The notes beneath the pieces are model-generated. The model searched no databases. It saw only the letters and a list, made by a program, of their open reading frames with translations, and was not told the DNA's origin. A stretch of DNA of 64,000 bases from Bacillus_BD oryzisoli (lineage in GTDB: Bacteria; Bacillota; Bacilli; Bacillales; Cytobacillaceae): the NCBI RefSeq assembly GCF_036670025.1, contig NZ_CP137640.1, positions 5,676,001 through 5,740,000 on the forward strand, given 5' to 3'. A program made the translations under genes and the position numbers. Below, in pieces: positions 15,728 through 23,452 of the stretch (position 1 is its first letter; every line of letters begins with the position of its first letter).

Positions 15728-15973
15728 TCACTCAACAACTTTTATATAGAAGTAAATATCCTGCCCGTCTTTTTCTGGTTCAGTGACTAGTTCATAGCCG
15801 TGTTTGACTGCTTCTTCCGGGACACTGCGGAAAGACTGCGGGCAGTCGGCAATAACCTCTAATACTTCGCCGATTTTCATGGTTTTTAGCGCATCCAGCG
15901 CATAAATGACTGGGTATGGTCAAGGTTCACCGCGGATATCTAATGTGTAATCTATTTCAAGTTCTTGTGACAA
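15728..15973 (-). CDS. TusA/SirA-like sulfur-carrier protein with in-frame UGA at the catalytic Cys (candidate selenoprotein)
   Basis: An 81-aa product if UGA is read through. Start TTG 15973 has AAAGGAGGT 8 nt upstream, inside the end of the yedE frame. The N-terminus reads LDIRGEP, then TGA (15922-15920, codon 18), then PYPVIYALDALKT..GEVLEVIADCPQSFRSVP..AVKHGYELV. In TusA/YedF proteins this motif is GExCPxP with an essential Cys, so UGA sits exactly at the catalytic residue. The rest of the frame is intact to the TGA at 15728. The gene follows a YedE selenium transporter by 3 nt and a YedF-like DsrE domain gene, both selenium-linked. Sec insertion is inferred; a nonsense mutation or sequencing error is the alternative. 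Confidence 0.8.
15885..15906 (-). promoter_or_regulatory. Candidate bacterial SECIS stem-loop
   Basis: Starting 14 nt after the UGA, the mRNA can form UUUA-(bulged U)-GCGC / GCGC-UAAA around the loop UGGAU: 8 pairs, a single bulged U on the 5' side and a G in the second loop position. Known bacterial SECIS elements lie 15-37 nt after the UGA and SelB reads a bulged U and loop G. The structure was folded by eye and is short. Confidence 0.5.
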
Positions 15974-15976
15974 CTG

Positions 15977-17203
15977 TTATACCTCCTTTGCTGCAAATCG
16001 TTTTTGTTCTTCCTGTTTAATTCCCGTACCATAGCGGAAACGTTTTTCCCACCAGCTGGAAAATAGGAACCAAACCAGTAACATGCCTAATGTTCCAAGA
16101 AGAGCTCCTGTTGCTCCCCACTCCTCGATTAAGTTCACCTTCGGCCATTCTGCGGCAAGAGCATTGAAGATGCCTAGGTGATCCCAGCCATAAGATAGAA
16201 GCGTTGCACCGACGATATTTCCAATCCCTACAATCCAGAATAGGACTTGCCCTTCCATGGCACGGTACATCATTCCCGTTTCACAGCCGCCGGCAAGAAC
16301 GATTCCAAATCCGAATAAGAGACCGCCAATCACCGTGCTTGGTGCAGCCATTTTTATAATCTGGACAGCACCGGTTTGAATATAAATAAATGTGATAACG
16401 ACACTAATCATCATCCCCACTGCGATGGCTTTTGACATGACCGCACGTCCGCTGATCCACATGTCGCGGAAAGCTGATGTGAAACAAATTTGTCCACGTT
16501 CAATCAAGATTCCAAATAAAGCGCCCGCAATCGCTCCAACTCCAAGAAGACTCTTACCCACTGCGAAAAAGTAAACAATAATTGCCAGATATATACCTGC
16601 TAATACAAATCCTAAAATCGGCTGGATGTTGGTTTTGTTACCATCTTTCTTTTTGACGATTCTTTTTCCCTTACCCTTTTGCAGGTTCGGCTTGCCAAGC
16701 CACCATTTTGTGTTGACCACCTTCACACCAAAGAATGTTCCAATGGCTGTCATCAGCATAAAAATCCATGCATGGAAGGAAAACTGCGGAACCCCTGTAA
16801 AGAAAGCAGCTAAGTTACAGCCAAGCGCTAGACGTGCCCCAAAACCGGCAATGATTCCTCCAATGAACCCTTGCACGAGGCGGCGTTTTTGTTTTGGCAT
16901 CCTGATTTTAAAGCTATTGCTAATCAAGATCATCATCAACGCCCCGACCAGCATCCCAATGACGATCCAGCCATCGGTTCGGCTAATTGGCGTTCCCTCA
17001 ATATTTATTAATTGGAAATAAGCCCACTGGGACACATCTACCCCAAACCACTGTAAGACATGTCCTCCGAGTCTAGTAAATTCTCCCGTTACCGCCCAAA
17101 CGGTTCCCGTTATGCCAAAATACAAAGCACTGAGCAGTCCGGCGATACTAATGGCCACATAAGGATTCCAATACTCCTTGAAAATTTTATTATATAGATT
17201 CAT
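15977..17203 (-). CDS. yedE: YedE-type putative selenium transporter (YeeE/YedE family)
   Basis: 408 aa, about ten transmembrane helices, with the two conserved Cys motifs of the YeeE/YedE family: ALGCNLAAFF (near 128) and AGGCETGMMYRAMEGQ (near 305). Members with this length, next to YedF or TusA-like genes, are associated with selenium use; shorter paralogues carry thiosulfate. It sits between the DsrE-like gene (50 nt upstream) and the UGA-containing TusA-like gene (3 nt downstream), a three-gene operon. Transport of a selenium or sulfur species is inferred from family and context. Confidence 0.9.
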   Translation of the reverse strand: MNLYNKIFKEYWNPYVAISIAGLLSALYFGITGTVWAVTGEFTRLGGHVLQWFGVDVSQWAYFQLINIEGTPISRTDGWIVIGMLVGALMMILISNSFKIRMPKQKRRLVQGFIGGIIAGFGARLALGCNLAAFFTGVPQFSFHAWIFMLMTAIGTFFGVKVVNTKWWLGKPNLQKGKGKRIVKKKDGNKTNIQPILGFVLAGIYLAIIVYFFAVGKSLLGVGAIAGALFGILIERGQICFTSAFRDMWISGRAVMSKAIAVGMMISVVITFIYIQTGAVQIIKMAAPSTVIGGLLFGFGIVLAGGCETGMMYRAMEGQVLFWIVGIGNIVGATLLSYGWDHLGIFNALAAEWPKVNLIEEWGATGALLGTLGMLLVWFLFSSWWEKRFRYGTGIKQEEQKRFAAKEV

Positions 17204-17253
17204 GTTTATCTTGCAGCTCCTTTTTTAAAAGTATGACAGATCCTTCTACAAAC

Positions 17254-17592
17254 TTAAGATAATGTCATCACTTCATACTTTGCCGCTAATTCAATAAATT
17301 GGGCCATCCCGCTGATTTTCCCAACTGTAATCTTCTCGCCAAGCTCATAGTAGTCTACACATGTTTTACACGCGAGAATGTCAACTCCCTTATCTTCCAA
17401 TTCTTTTAATTGGAGAGAAACGAGCGACTCCTCCGTTAACGTAAATACACCCCGGTTCATACAAAAAACAGCCACAGGGAGGTCTTCCTTTTGCTTCAGA
17501 ATGGTAAAGAAAGTTTCCAAAATTCCTTCGCCCAGCTCTTTTTCTCCTTTTCCAAGCTGATCTGATGAAAGTAAAATAACTTTATTTTTCAA
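17254..17592 (-). CDS. DsrE-like protein equal to the C-terminal half of YedF
   Basis: About 112 aa: MKNKVILLSSDQLGKGEKEL, then NRGVFTLTEES, ELEDKGVDILACKTCVDYYEL, VGKISGM. This matches the C-terminal domain of selenium-metabolism protein YedF, where ACxTCxDYY carries the conserved Cys. Here it is a separate gene, with the N-terminal SirA/TusA half encoded at 15728-15973. TTG 17592 has GAGGTGA 5 nt upstream; GTG 17601 is possible. Likely first gene of the selenium operon. Confidence 0.82.
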   Translation of the reverse strand: MKNKVILLSSDQLGKGEKELGEGILETFFTILKQKEDLPVAVFCMNRGVFTLTEESLVSLQLKELEDKGVDILACKTCVDYYELGEKITVGKISGMAQFIELAAKYEVMTLS

Positions 17593-17601
17593 TTGCTTCA
17601 C

Positions 17602-17943
17602 CTCACTGATTTATTCATGCTTTGTTGTGTTATCGCATTTCTTAGCAGACTATTAGCACTCTTCTAGTTGCGATATGTATCTTCTTTCAAACACACATAT
17701 AGAATTCTATCACCGACCTTATTTAATGTTCCATTCATTCTTTAGATATAATCGATAAATTCCTATCTATTCTTTCGATACATAATATGAAGAGCGGGGA
17801 CGGTTCTTGTAGTACTACCGTAAGGATTACTGCTATAGTTAATTTTTTTGACATGAAAAAGCAAGCCTGTAGAGATTTAACTCATAGAGCTTGGTTTATT
17901 GATAAGAATGAAGAAACGGCAGAACCATGCCGGGCGGCCTTCC
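17602..17943. other. Intergenic region upstream of the selenium operon
   Basis: About 340 nt, AT-rich near 17690-17760 (likely promoter region), containing an R2 repeat at 17796-17809. A 60-codon plus frame here is not credible (no RBS, includes repeat sequence). Confidence 0.45.
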
Positions 17944-17973
17944 ATGGGTCGCGGTGCCTATCCCCTTGACCCA
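17944..17973 (+). repeat. R1 repeat after the DoxX-like gene
   Basis: ATGGGTCGCGGTGCCTATCC then CTTGACCCA; abuts the stop of the minus-strand DoxX-like gene. Confidence 0.85.
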
Positions 17974-17974
17974 A

Positions 17975-18364
17975 TTAAGGTTTTTTCTCAAAGATGCTCT
18001 TAAAATTCTGTCTGAATTGATATAACAAATAAACATAAACGATGACAAGAACTGTGACTAAAGGAAGTAAGGAATGATCAACGAACAAATGAAGTAAGAA
18101 AATATTCGTTATTAACGGGGCTAAAACGGTAAGGGATAATGGAATAAATCGGTTGGATAGTAGTAGGACACTACAGATGATTTCTAATGATTTTTCAACA
18201 ATCAATAAATATTTAAATTCGAATAATTTCATCGCCTCTGGGCTATTGGCAATGAACGGTTCCTGTCCAAAAATAACAAAATAACCGTTGATTCCAGCGA
18301 CAAGAAAAACAAGTCCCAAAAAAATTCTGGCTGTATGAGTGATTATTTTTTTCAATCTCACCAC
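17975..18364 (-). CDS. DoxX-like small membrane protein
   Basis: 129 aa with four hydrophobic helices (ARIFLGLVFLVAGINGYF; LLIVEKSLEIICSVLLL; a central helix near 78-92; a fourth near 98-115). The N-terminal R-x-x-LG-VF-xxG-NG pattern is typical of DoxX/DoxD-like proteins. RBS GGAGG lies before the start. Specific role unknown; members are often tied to redox or thiol stress. Transcribed alone. Confidence 0.82.
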   Translation of the reverse strand: MVRLKKIITHTARIFLGLVFLVAGINGYFVIFGQEPFIANSPEAMKLFEFKYLLIVEKSLEIICSVLLLSNRFIPLSLTVLAPLITNIFLLHLFVDHSLLPLVTVLVIVYVYLLYQFRQNFKSIFEKKP

Positions 18365-18598
18365 ACCTCCTATTAGAGTTTATTCAGGATGTTGGTATAA
18401 ATACACAAAAGAAGTTTGGAGTTGTTTTCCAAGCCTTTTTTCGTATATAGAAAAACATGGGGACGGGTCTGGCATGTAAAGTGATTGATGAGGTGTTCAA
18501 ATACTCAAATCGATTCTACTTAGTCGCTTCATAATAAAAGTTAAGTGGCTGCCATACACAGCCATCGTAAATATCTACAACTTTACGAAAGTAATAAG

Positions 18599-18624
18599 AA
18601 AAGGGAGTCCAAAGACTCCCTTTT
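18599..18624 (-). terminator. Rho-independent terminator of the MFS gene
   Basis: GGGAGTC (18603-18609) and GACTCCC (18614-18620) with loop CAAA; flanked by AAAA and TTTT so it can work in both directions. Lies 6 nt after the efflux gene stop. Confidence 0.85.
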
Positions 18625-18629
18625 GAACA

Positions 18630-20063
18630 TCAATGCATCGAATTCATTGAAGTGTGGTTTACAATAACACGACGGATGAAGAAGGCTATGGCTAAGCCGA
18701 TTAGCGTCACGATCATGGCGAACAAAAACACGTGTTGTGAACCAAACGTCATCGCATTAGCCATCTCTGTCTGCATACTCGGAGCAGGAGAGTTATGCAA
18801 ATAATTCTCCATACCTCTCGTAAGTATGATGATCGCAACTGCTGTGCCAACCGCTCCTGCGACTTGCTGCAGTGTGTTCATCACTGCTGTTCCGTGTGGG
18901 TATAGTTCGGATGGCAGCTGGTTCAGTCCGTTCGTCTGCGCCGGCATCCAAACCATGGAGATGCCGACCATGAGTCCGATATGCAATAAAACAATAATAG
19001 CAATAGAAGACTCCGGTGAAATGTTGGAGAAAAACCATAACATGGCCGCAACCACGACCAAGCCGGGAATAACAAGCCACTTCGGTCCATACCTGTCGAA
19101 CAAACGTCCCATGCGCGGCGATAGAATGCCGTTCAGCGCGCTGCCCGGCAACAACATAAGTCCGGCGGCGAACGCGGACAGTCCCATGCCGTTCTGAAGG
19201 AACATTGGAAGAATAATCATGCTTGACAAGATAATCATCATACACGATAGTACCATAAGAAGCCCCACATTATACATTGGATACTTGAGGACGCGCAGGT
19301 CCATCATCGGTTCGCGCATAAATATCTGCCGAAGAGTAAACAAAACGAGTGCAACCACCCCGATGATAATCGAAGTAATCACGACTGTGTTCGTTAGGCC
19401 TTCCGCTCCTTCGCCAGCCTTGCTGAAACCGAAGACGATACCGCCAAAGCCAATGGTTGATAATACAACGGACAATAGATCGATTCGGGGCTTCGTGATA
19501 TCGGTGACATTTTCCAAATACTTAAGCCCTACTAACAGACCAATGACCAAAAATGGAAGAGATAACCAAAAGATATAATGCCATGTTAAATATTCGATTA
19601 GAAGGCCTGCAACAGTCGGACCGGTTGCAGGTGCGAACATAATAACGAGTCCCACAAACCCCATTGCCGCCCCGCGTTTCTCCGGTGGATACACGACGAG
19701 GATTGTATTAAACATGAGCGGAAGAAGCAATCCCATGCCGGCCGCCTGTAGAACACGAGCTACCATCAGCATTTCGAAATTAAACGCAACCGCAGCAATC
19801 AACGTACCGATGATTGAACTCACAAGTGATCCGATAAACAATTGCCTCGTTGTAAACCATTGTAAAAGCAACCCAGTCAAAGGCATCAGAATACCAAGAG
19901 TAAGCAGGAACCCCGTAGTCAGCCACTGTGCTGTCGCAGCTGAAATTTGGAACACGTCCATTAAGTTACTGATTGCAATATTGAGAGCCGTCTCACTGAA
20001 CATACCAACGAAACCGCAGATAAGTAACGACGCCATGATGGCGCGTGTATTGTATTGCTTCAT
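18630..20063 (-). CDS. MFS drug efflux transporter, DHA2 (EmrB/QacA, 14-TM) family
   Basis: About 477 aa with 14 predicted transmembrane helices. Typical motifs: WLTTGFLLTLGILMPLTG, the family motif C-like APATGPTVAGLL near helix 5, and LPGSALNGILSPRMGRLFDRYGPK in the middle loop. These are LmrB/QacA-like proton antiporters for lipophilic compounds. ATG 20063 is chosen; an in-frame GTG at 20075 adds four residues. A TetR-type palindrome lies about 340 nt upstream but no regulator gene is adjacent. Confidence 0.92.
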   Translation of the reverse strand: MKQYNTRAIMASLLICGFVGMFSETALNIAISNLMDVFQISAATAQWLTTGFLLTLGILMPLTGLLLQWFTTRQLFIGSLVSSIIGTLIAAVAFNFEMLMVARVLQAAGMGLLLPLMFNTILVVYPPEKRGAAMGFVGLVIMFAPATGPTVAGLLIEYLTWHYIFWLSLPFLVIGLLVGLKYLENVTDITKPRIDLLSVVLSTIGFGGIVFGFSKAGEGAEGLTNTVVITSIIIGVVALVLFTLRQIFMREPMMDLRVLKYPMYNVGLLMVLSCMMIILSSMIILPMFLQNGMGLSAFAAGLMLLPGSALNGILSPRMGRLFDRYGPKWLVIPGLVVVAAMLWFFSNISPESSIAIIVLLHIGLMVGISMVWMPAQTNGLNQLPSELYPHGTAVMNTLQQVAGAVGTAVAIIILTRGMENYLHNSPAPSMQTEMANAMTFGSQHVFLFAMIVTLIGLAIAFFIRRVIVNHTSMNSMH

Positions 20064-20240
20064 TCTCCATCCCACTTCCCTTTACTGAAAAAATATCAAT
20101 TTTTGCCCTATATTTGGAGCGCTATTTAATACAATAGTGTTCACCGTTATCGAAGTCAATAAAAAAATATTGAAAAGAGACAGCTGCTTAGTTCTGACGT
20201 ATTAATAATGTTTAAGGAAACGCAGGACCGTTGTCCCACC

Positions 20241-20295
20241 AAAAAAAGGAAAACTCTGTAGGGATTTTGTTTCCCGCAAAGTTTTCCTTTTTTAT
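20241..20295. terminator. Hairpin with A/T tails, upstream of the MFS gene
   Basis: AAAAAAGGAAAACT pairs with AGTTTTCCTTTTTT across a 20-nt loop that itself holds GGGATTTTGTTTCCC. Works in either direction; probably ends transcription from bioI. Confidence 0.7.
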
Positions 20296-20398
20296 TTTTA
20301 TATTTGGACATATCTCAATGTATATTTTGATTCTCATTTCTCGAATTATTTTTAACTAGGAAGCGGGACCTGTGTATTTTCTTTGGAAAGGGCTTCCT

Positions 20399-20424
20399 AT
20401 TTAATCAAACGTTTGTTTAATTAA
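20399..20424. promoter_or_regulatory. TetR-type operator candidate
   Basis: CAAACGTTTG (20406-20415) is a perfect 10-bp palindrome inside a wider imperfect TTAAT...ATTAA frame. AAAC/GTTT dyads of this kind are common for TetR regulators of efflux pumps. It lies between bioI and the MFS gene, upstream of the latter. Confidence 0.4.
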
Positions 20425-20446
20425 ATGTTCCACAAAATGAAGCACA

Positions 20447-20463
20447 AGAACCGTCCCCCTGCT
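20447..20463 (-). repeat. R2 repeat, reverse copy at the 3' end of bioI
   Basis: GAAGCACAAGAACCGTCCCC with CTGCTTCC: arms GAAGC/GCTTC; immediately after the bioI stop. Closely similar to 53009-53037. Confidence 0.6.
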
Positions 20464-20465
20464 TC

Positions 20466-21671
20466 CTAAAAGATAATTTGGAGTTCGTTCAACGAGCGAA
20501 ATCCTATTAATTTTCGCCATGAGAGGTCGGAAGATAGCAGCTTTGGATGGTCGATCTGTTGTAGGAAGGTTTGAATCGCAATTTGTGCTTCCAACCGTGC
20601 CAACGGAGCACCTAGACAAAAATGTGTGCCATGTCCAAATGCAAGATGAGGATTCGGGTTTCTAGTGAGATCAAGTACATGTGCATCAGCAAATTGGCTC
20701 GGATCTCGGTTCGCTGCACCCAAAAGAAGATAGACCTGTTCACCCTTTTTAATCAATGTCTGATTGATTTCAATATCCTCAGATGCAACCCGGGCAAGCA
20801 TTTGGGTTGGGCTTTCGTAGCGCAAAAATTCTTCTACAGCCTGTTCAATCAGCGTTGGGTTTTCTTTTAACAGCTTCATCTGATGTGGATGGTTTAATAA
20901 GGTAAGGATTGAATTGCTGATCAGATTCACTGTTGTTTCATGACCGGCGATAACAATCAAGATACATGTTGCAAGTAATTCCTCGTCTGTTAACCGATCC
21001 CCTTCTTGTTCCTCTTTTATTAATCGGCTGATCAGGTCATCTTCCGGATTTTCTTTCCTTTTCGTGATCAACTCTTTAAAATAATTCCTTAGTATTATGG
21101 TAATCTGATTTCCATTGTCTAAAACTTTTCTCGAACGGGTAAAATCAATGGTTTGGATTAAGCTTACTGTCCATTCTCTAAATTGCTGCAGATCTTCCTT
21201 GGGAACTCCTACTATTTTCGCGATGACGAGACTTGCTAAAGGAAAAGCAAAATCAGAGATCACATCCATTGATTTCTGATGGGTAACTTGTTGAAGCAAA
21301 TCGTTTACCGTTTCTTGGATGTCAGGACGAAGACGTTCCACCATTCTTGGGGTAAAAACATTACTAACCAGAAAACGTAACCGCTTATGGTCAGGCTGGT
21401 TTTTGAAAACCATCATATTATTTTGGATGTTTTTGAGCTGCTCATATTTTTTTGAAGTCTGCGGCAGAGGCATACGATTTTGAAAGCGAGTATCTTTTAG
21501 AATCGTTAGCACTTCCTGATACCCTGTTATGTACCACCCAGGATTTTTTAATAGATTCCCCCGATAGATAGGGTGATAGGATCGAAGCTTTTCATAAAAT
21601 GGATAGGGATTTTGAAAAAACTCTGAAGTCGTAAAGGAAATCGGTTTGGATTGAGATAAAATCGTTGTCAT
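20466..21671 (-). CDS. bioI: Cytochrome P450 BioI (pimeloyl-forming)
   Basis: 401 aa, close to the 395-aa B. subtilis BioI (CYP107H). I-helix AGHETT (near 243), ExxR-type region in the K helix, and heme ligand Cys near 352 in FGHGTHFCLG. BioI cleaves acyl chains bound to acyl carrier protein to give pimeloyl units for biotin. Position as last gene of the biotin operon supports the name over other CYP107 enzymes. RBS AAAGGAGGG. It is separated from bioB by 78 nt holding two R1 repeats, unlike the tight junctions elsewhere in the operon. Confidence 0.92.
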   Translation of the reverse strand: MTTILSQSKPISFTTSEFFQNPYPFYEKLRSYHPIYRGNLLKNPGWYITGYQEVLTILKDTRFQNRMPLPQTSKKYEQLKNIQNNMMVFKNQPDHKRLRFLVSNVFTPRMVERLRPDIQETVNDLLQQVTHQKSMDVISDFAFPLASLVIAKIVGVPKEDLQQFREWTVSLIQTIDFTRSRKVLDNGNQITIILRNYFKELITKRKENPEDDLISRLIKEEQEGDRLTDEELLATCILIVIAGHETTVNLISNSILTLLNHPHQMKLLKENPTLIEQAVEEFLRYESPTQMLARVASEDIEINQTLIKKGEQVYLLLGAANRDPSQFADAHVLDLTRNPNPHLAFGHGTHFCLGAPLARLEAQIAIQTFLQQIDHPKLLSSDLSWRKLIGFRSLNELQIIF

Positions 21672-21689
21672 GTTAGCCCTCCTTTCATA

Positions 21690-21748
21690 TTGGGTTCGAG
21701 GGGATAGGCACTGCGACCCAATGGGTCGGGGTGCCTGTCCCCCGTTCC
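21690..21748. repeat. R1 repeat pair between bioB and bioI
   Basis: Reverse copy GGGTTCGAGGGGATAGGCAC then TGCGACCCA (21691-21720) followed by forward copy TGGGTCGGGGTGCCTGTCCC (21722-21741). It fills the only large gap of the biotin operon. Confidence 0.85.
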
Positions 21749-21749
21749 A

Positions 21750-22754
21750 TTATTCCGCTGCTAGGCTGGCCTTCATTTCTTCTACTGATTCTACTTCGAA
21801 GCCTAAGTCGCGAAGCATTTTTTGGTCTTCGGTTTCGTCTTGGCCTGCTGTTGTTAGGTAGTCACCAACGAAGATGGAGTTGGCTGCATATAGTGCTAGC
21901 GGCTGCAGGGAACCTAGGTTAACTTCACGTCCGCCGGAAACGCGGATTTCCTTTGTTGGATTGATAAAACGGAACAGCGCTAAAACTTTCAAGCAATAAA
22001 GTGGATTTAGTTCCTTTACTCCTTGCAGCGGCGTACCATCAATGGCATGAAGGAAGTTTACCGGAATGGAATCTGCATCAAGTGCTTTTAAACTATTTGC
22101 CATATCGACTACATCTTGTCTTGTCTCTCTCATCCCGACAATGACACCTGAACATGGAGACATGCCTGCTTCTTTTACCGTCTCCACCGTACCAACGCGA
22201 TCATCGTATGTATGGGAAGTCGTGATGTTTGCATGATTGCTCGCAGATGTATTGATATTATGATTATAGCGATCGACTCCAACTTCTTTCAGACGCTGCG
22301 CTTGCTCTGGTTTTAAAATCCCAAGACAGGCACAAACTTTCAATCCATAAGTTTCCTTTATTTCTTTTACAGCATCCACCACATGATCGATTTCTTTATT
22401 AGACGGTCCTCTGCCGCTGGCAACAATACAGTACGTTCCAACATTTAAATCATAGGCGCGCTTGGCTCCTGCAAGAATGGTATCCTTGTCTACCATTTTG
22501 TAAGCATCAATCGGTGCATTCGAAATAGAAGATTGCGAGCAATAGCCGCAGTTTTCCGGACATAACCCGGATTTTGTATTGATGATCATATTAAACTTTA
22601 CTTTTTTCCCATAATAGTGCTTTCTAATTTTAAAAGCCGCATGCATCAGCAATAGGACATCATCATCTGGACATTCTAAAATAGAAAGAGCCTGTTCATT
22701 TGTTAATTCTTTTCCTTCTAATACTCCATCTGCAAGTTCCAGCCATTTATTCAT
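21750..22754 (-). CDS. bioB: Biotin synthase
   Basis: 334 aa radical-SAM enzyme that inserts sulfur into dethiobiotin. The CxxxCxxC cluster motif is visible as CPENCGYCSQ (near 70-80). SGRGPSNKEID, YNHNINTSASN and VSGGREVNLG are conserved BioB motifs, the last with the Arg ligand region of the [2Fe-2S] cluster. Start ATG 22754 overlaps the bioD stop in ATGA. Confidence 0.97.
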   Translation of the reverse strand: MNKWLELADGVLEGKELTNEQALSILECPDDDVLLLMHAAFKIRKHYYGKKVKFNMIINTKSGLCPENCGYCSQSSISNAPIDAYKMVDKDTILAGAKRAYDLNVGTYCIVASGRGPSNKEIDHVVDAVKEIKETYGLKVCACLGILKPEQAQRLKEVGVDRYNHNINTSASNHANITTSHTYDDRVGTVETVKEAGMSPCSGVIVGMRETRQDVVDMANSLKALDADSIPVNFLHAIDGTPLQGVKELNPLYCLKVLALFRFINPTKEIRVSGGREVNLGSLQPLALYAANSIFVGDYLTTAGQDETEDQKMLRDLGFEVESVEEMKASLAAE

Positions 22755-23452
22755 TTAACTTCCTCCAATTGATTTATTAGTAAATTCACATTAATGTGAT
22801 CCTCTACCATTTTTTTGATGTTCTCTTTTGCGATGTCTTTTAGTTTGGGTGTAATTCCTAATATAGGAACCTGACAAAACTCTTCAATTAATTCTGGATT
22901 TGTTCTTTCCGCAATGTCAGGATCATCACTGATTCCATTGATCACAATCCCGGCAATGGAAAGGCCGACACTTTTTGCATATTGAACGGTTAGAAAAATA
23001 TGATTAAACGTCCCAAGGTTGGGTCTGGCTACAATCACAATGGGCAGCTGCAGCGCTTTAACCAGGTCACTCACTAAGAATCCTTCACCTAATGGCACGG
23101 AAATACCACCGGCACCTTCAACGATGAAACATTCATGTTTGTCTCTAATTTTTCCCCAATGACTTAATACGTCTTCCAGCCCAACAAGCTTCCCTTCCAG
23201 CTTCGCAGCCACATATGGAGCAAGCGGTTCTTTAAATTGAAAAGGCGTAATGTCTTCATGGGATAAAGACGTTTGAGACAGCTCCTTCAGCAAGCTTGTA
23301 TCACTTGCATGATCTTCTCGGACAATGCCGCTTAACAATGGCTTAAATACACCAACATCTACATTCTTTTCTTTTAAAACAGCTGCAAGGCCGCTAGATA
23401 TAATCGTTTTCCCGACATCTGTATCTGTTCCAGTTATAAAAAATCCCTTCAT
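22751..23452 (-). CDS. bioD: Dethiobiotin synthetase
   Basis: 233 aa. P-loop GTDTDVGKT near the N-terminus, VEGAGGISVPL, and NGISDD. Forms dethiobiotin from 7,8-diaminopelargonate, CO2 and ATP. The start MKGFFITGTDTDVG (ATG 23452) overlaps the bioF stop by one base; a longer open frame to 23491 would overlap bioF and is not used. Ends overlapping bioB. Confidence 0.96.
   Translation of the reverse strand: MKGFFITGTDTDVGKTIISSGLAAVLKEKNVDVGVFKPLLSGIVREDHASDTSLLKELSQTSLSHEDITPFQFKEPLAPYVAAKLEGKLVGLEDVLSHWGKIRDKHECFIVEGAGGISVPLGEGFLVSDLVKALQLPIVIVARPNLGTFNHIFLTVQYAKSVGLSIAGIVINGISDDPDIAERTNPELIEEFCQVPILGITPKLKDIAKENIKKMVEDHINVNLLINQLEEVK

Noticed and set aside
15728..15973. Simple pseudogene of tusA
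   Set aside because: Only one lesion, exactly at the Sec-replaceable Cys, with an intact RBS, intact remaining frame and selenium operon context; kept as a candidate selenoprotein, although a sequencing error cannot be excluded here.
18793..19245. 150-codon minus frame inside the MFS gene
   Set aside because: Out-of-frame shadow of an unambiguous 14-TM transporter.
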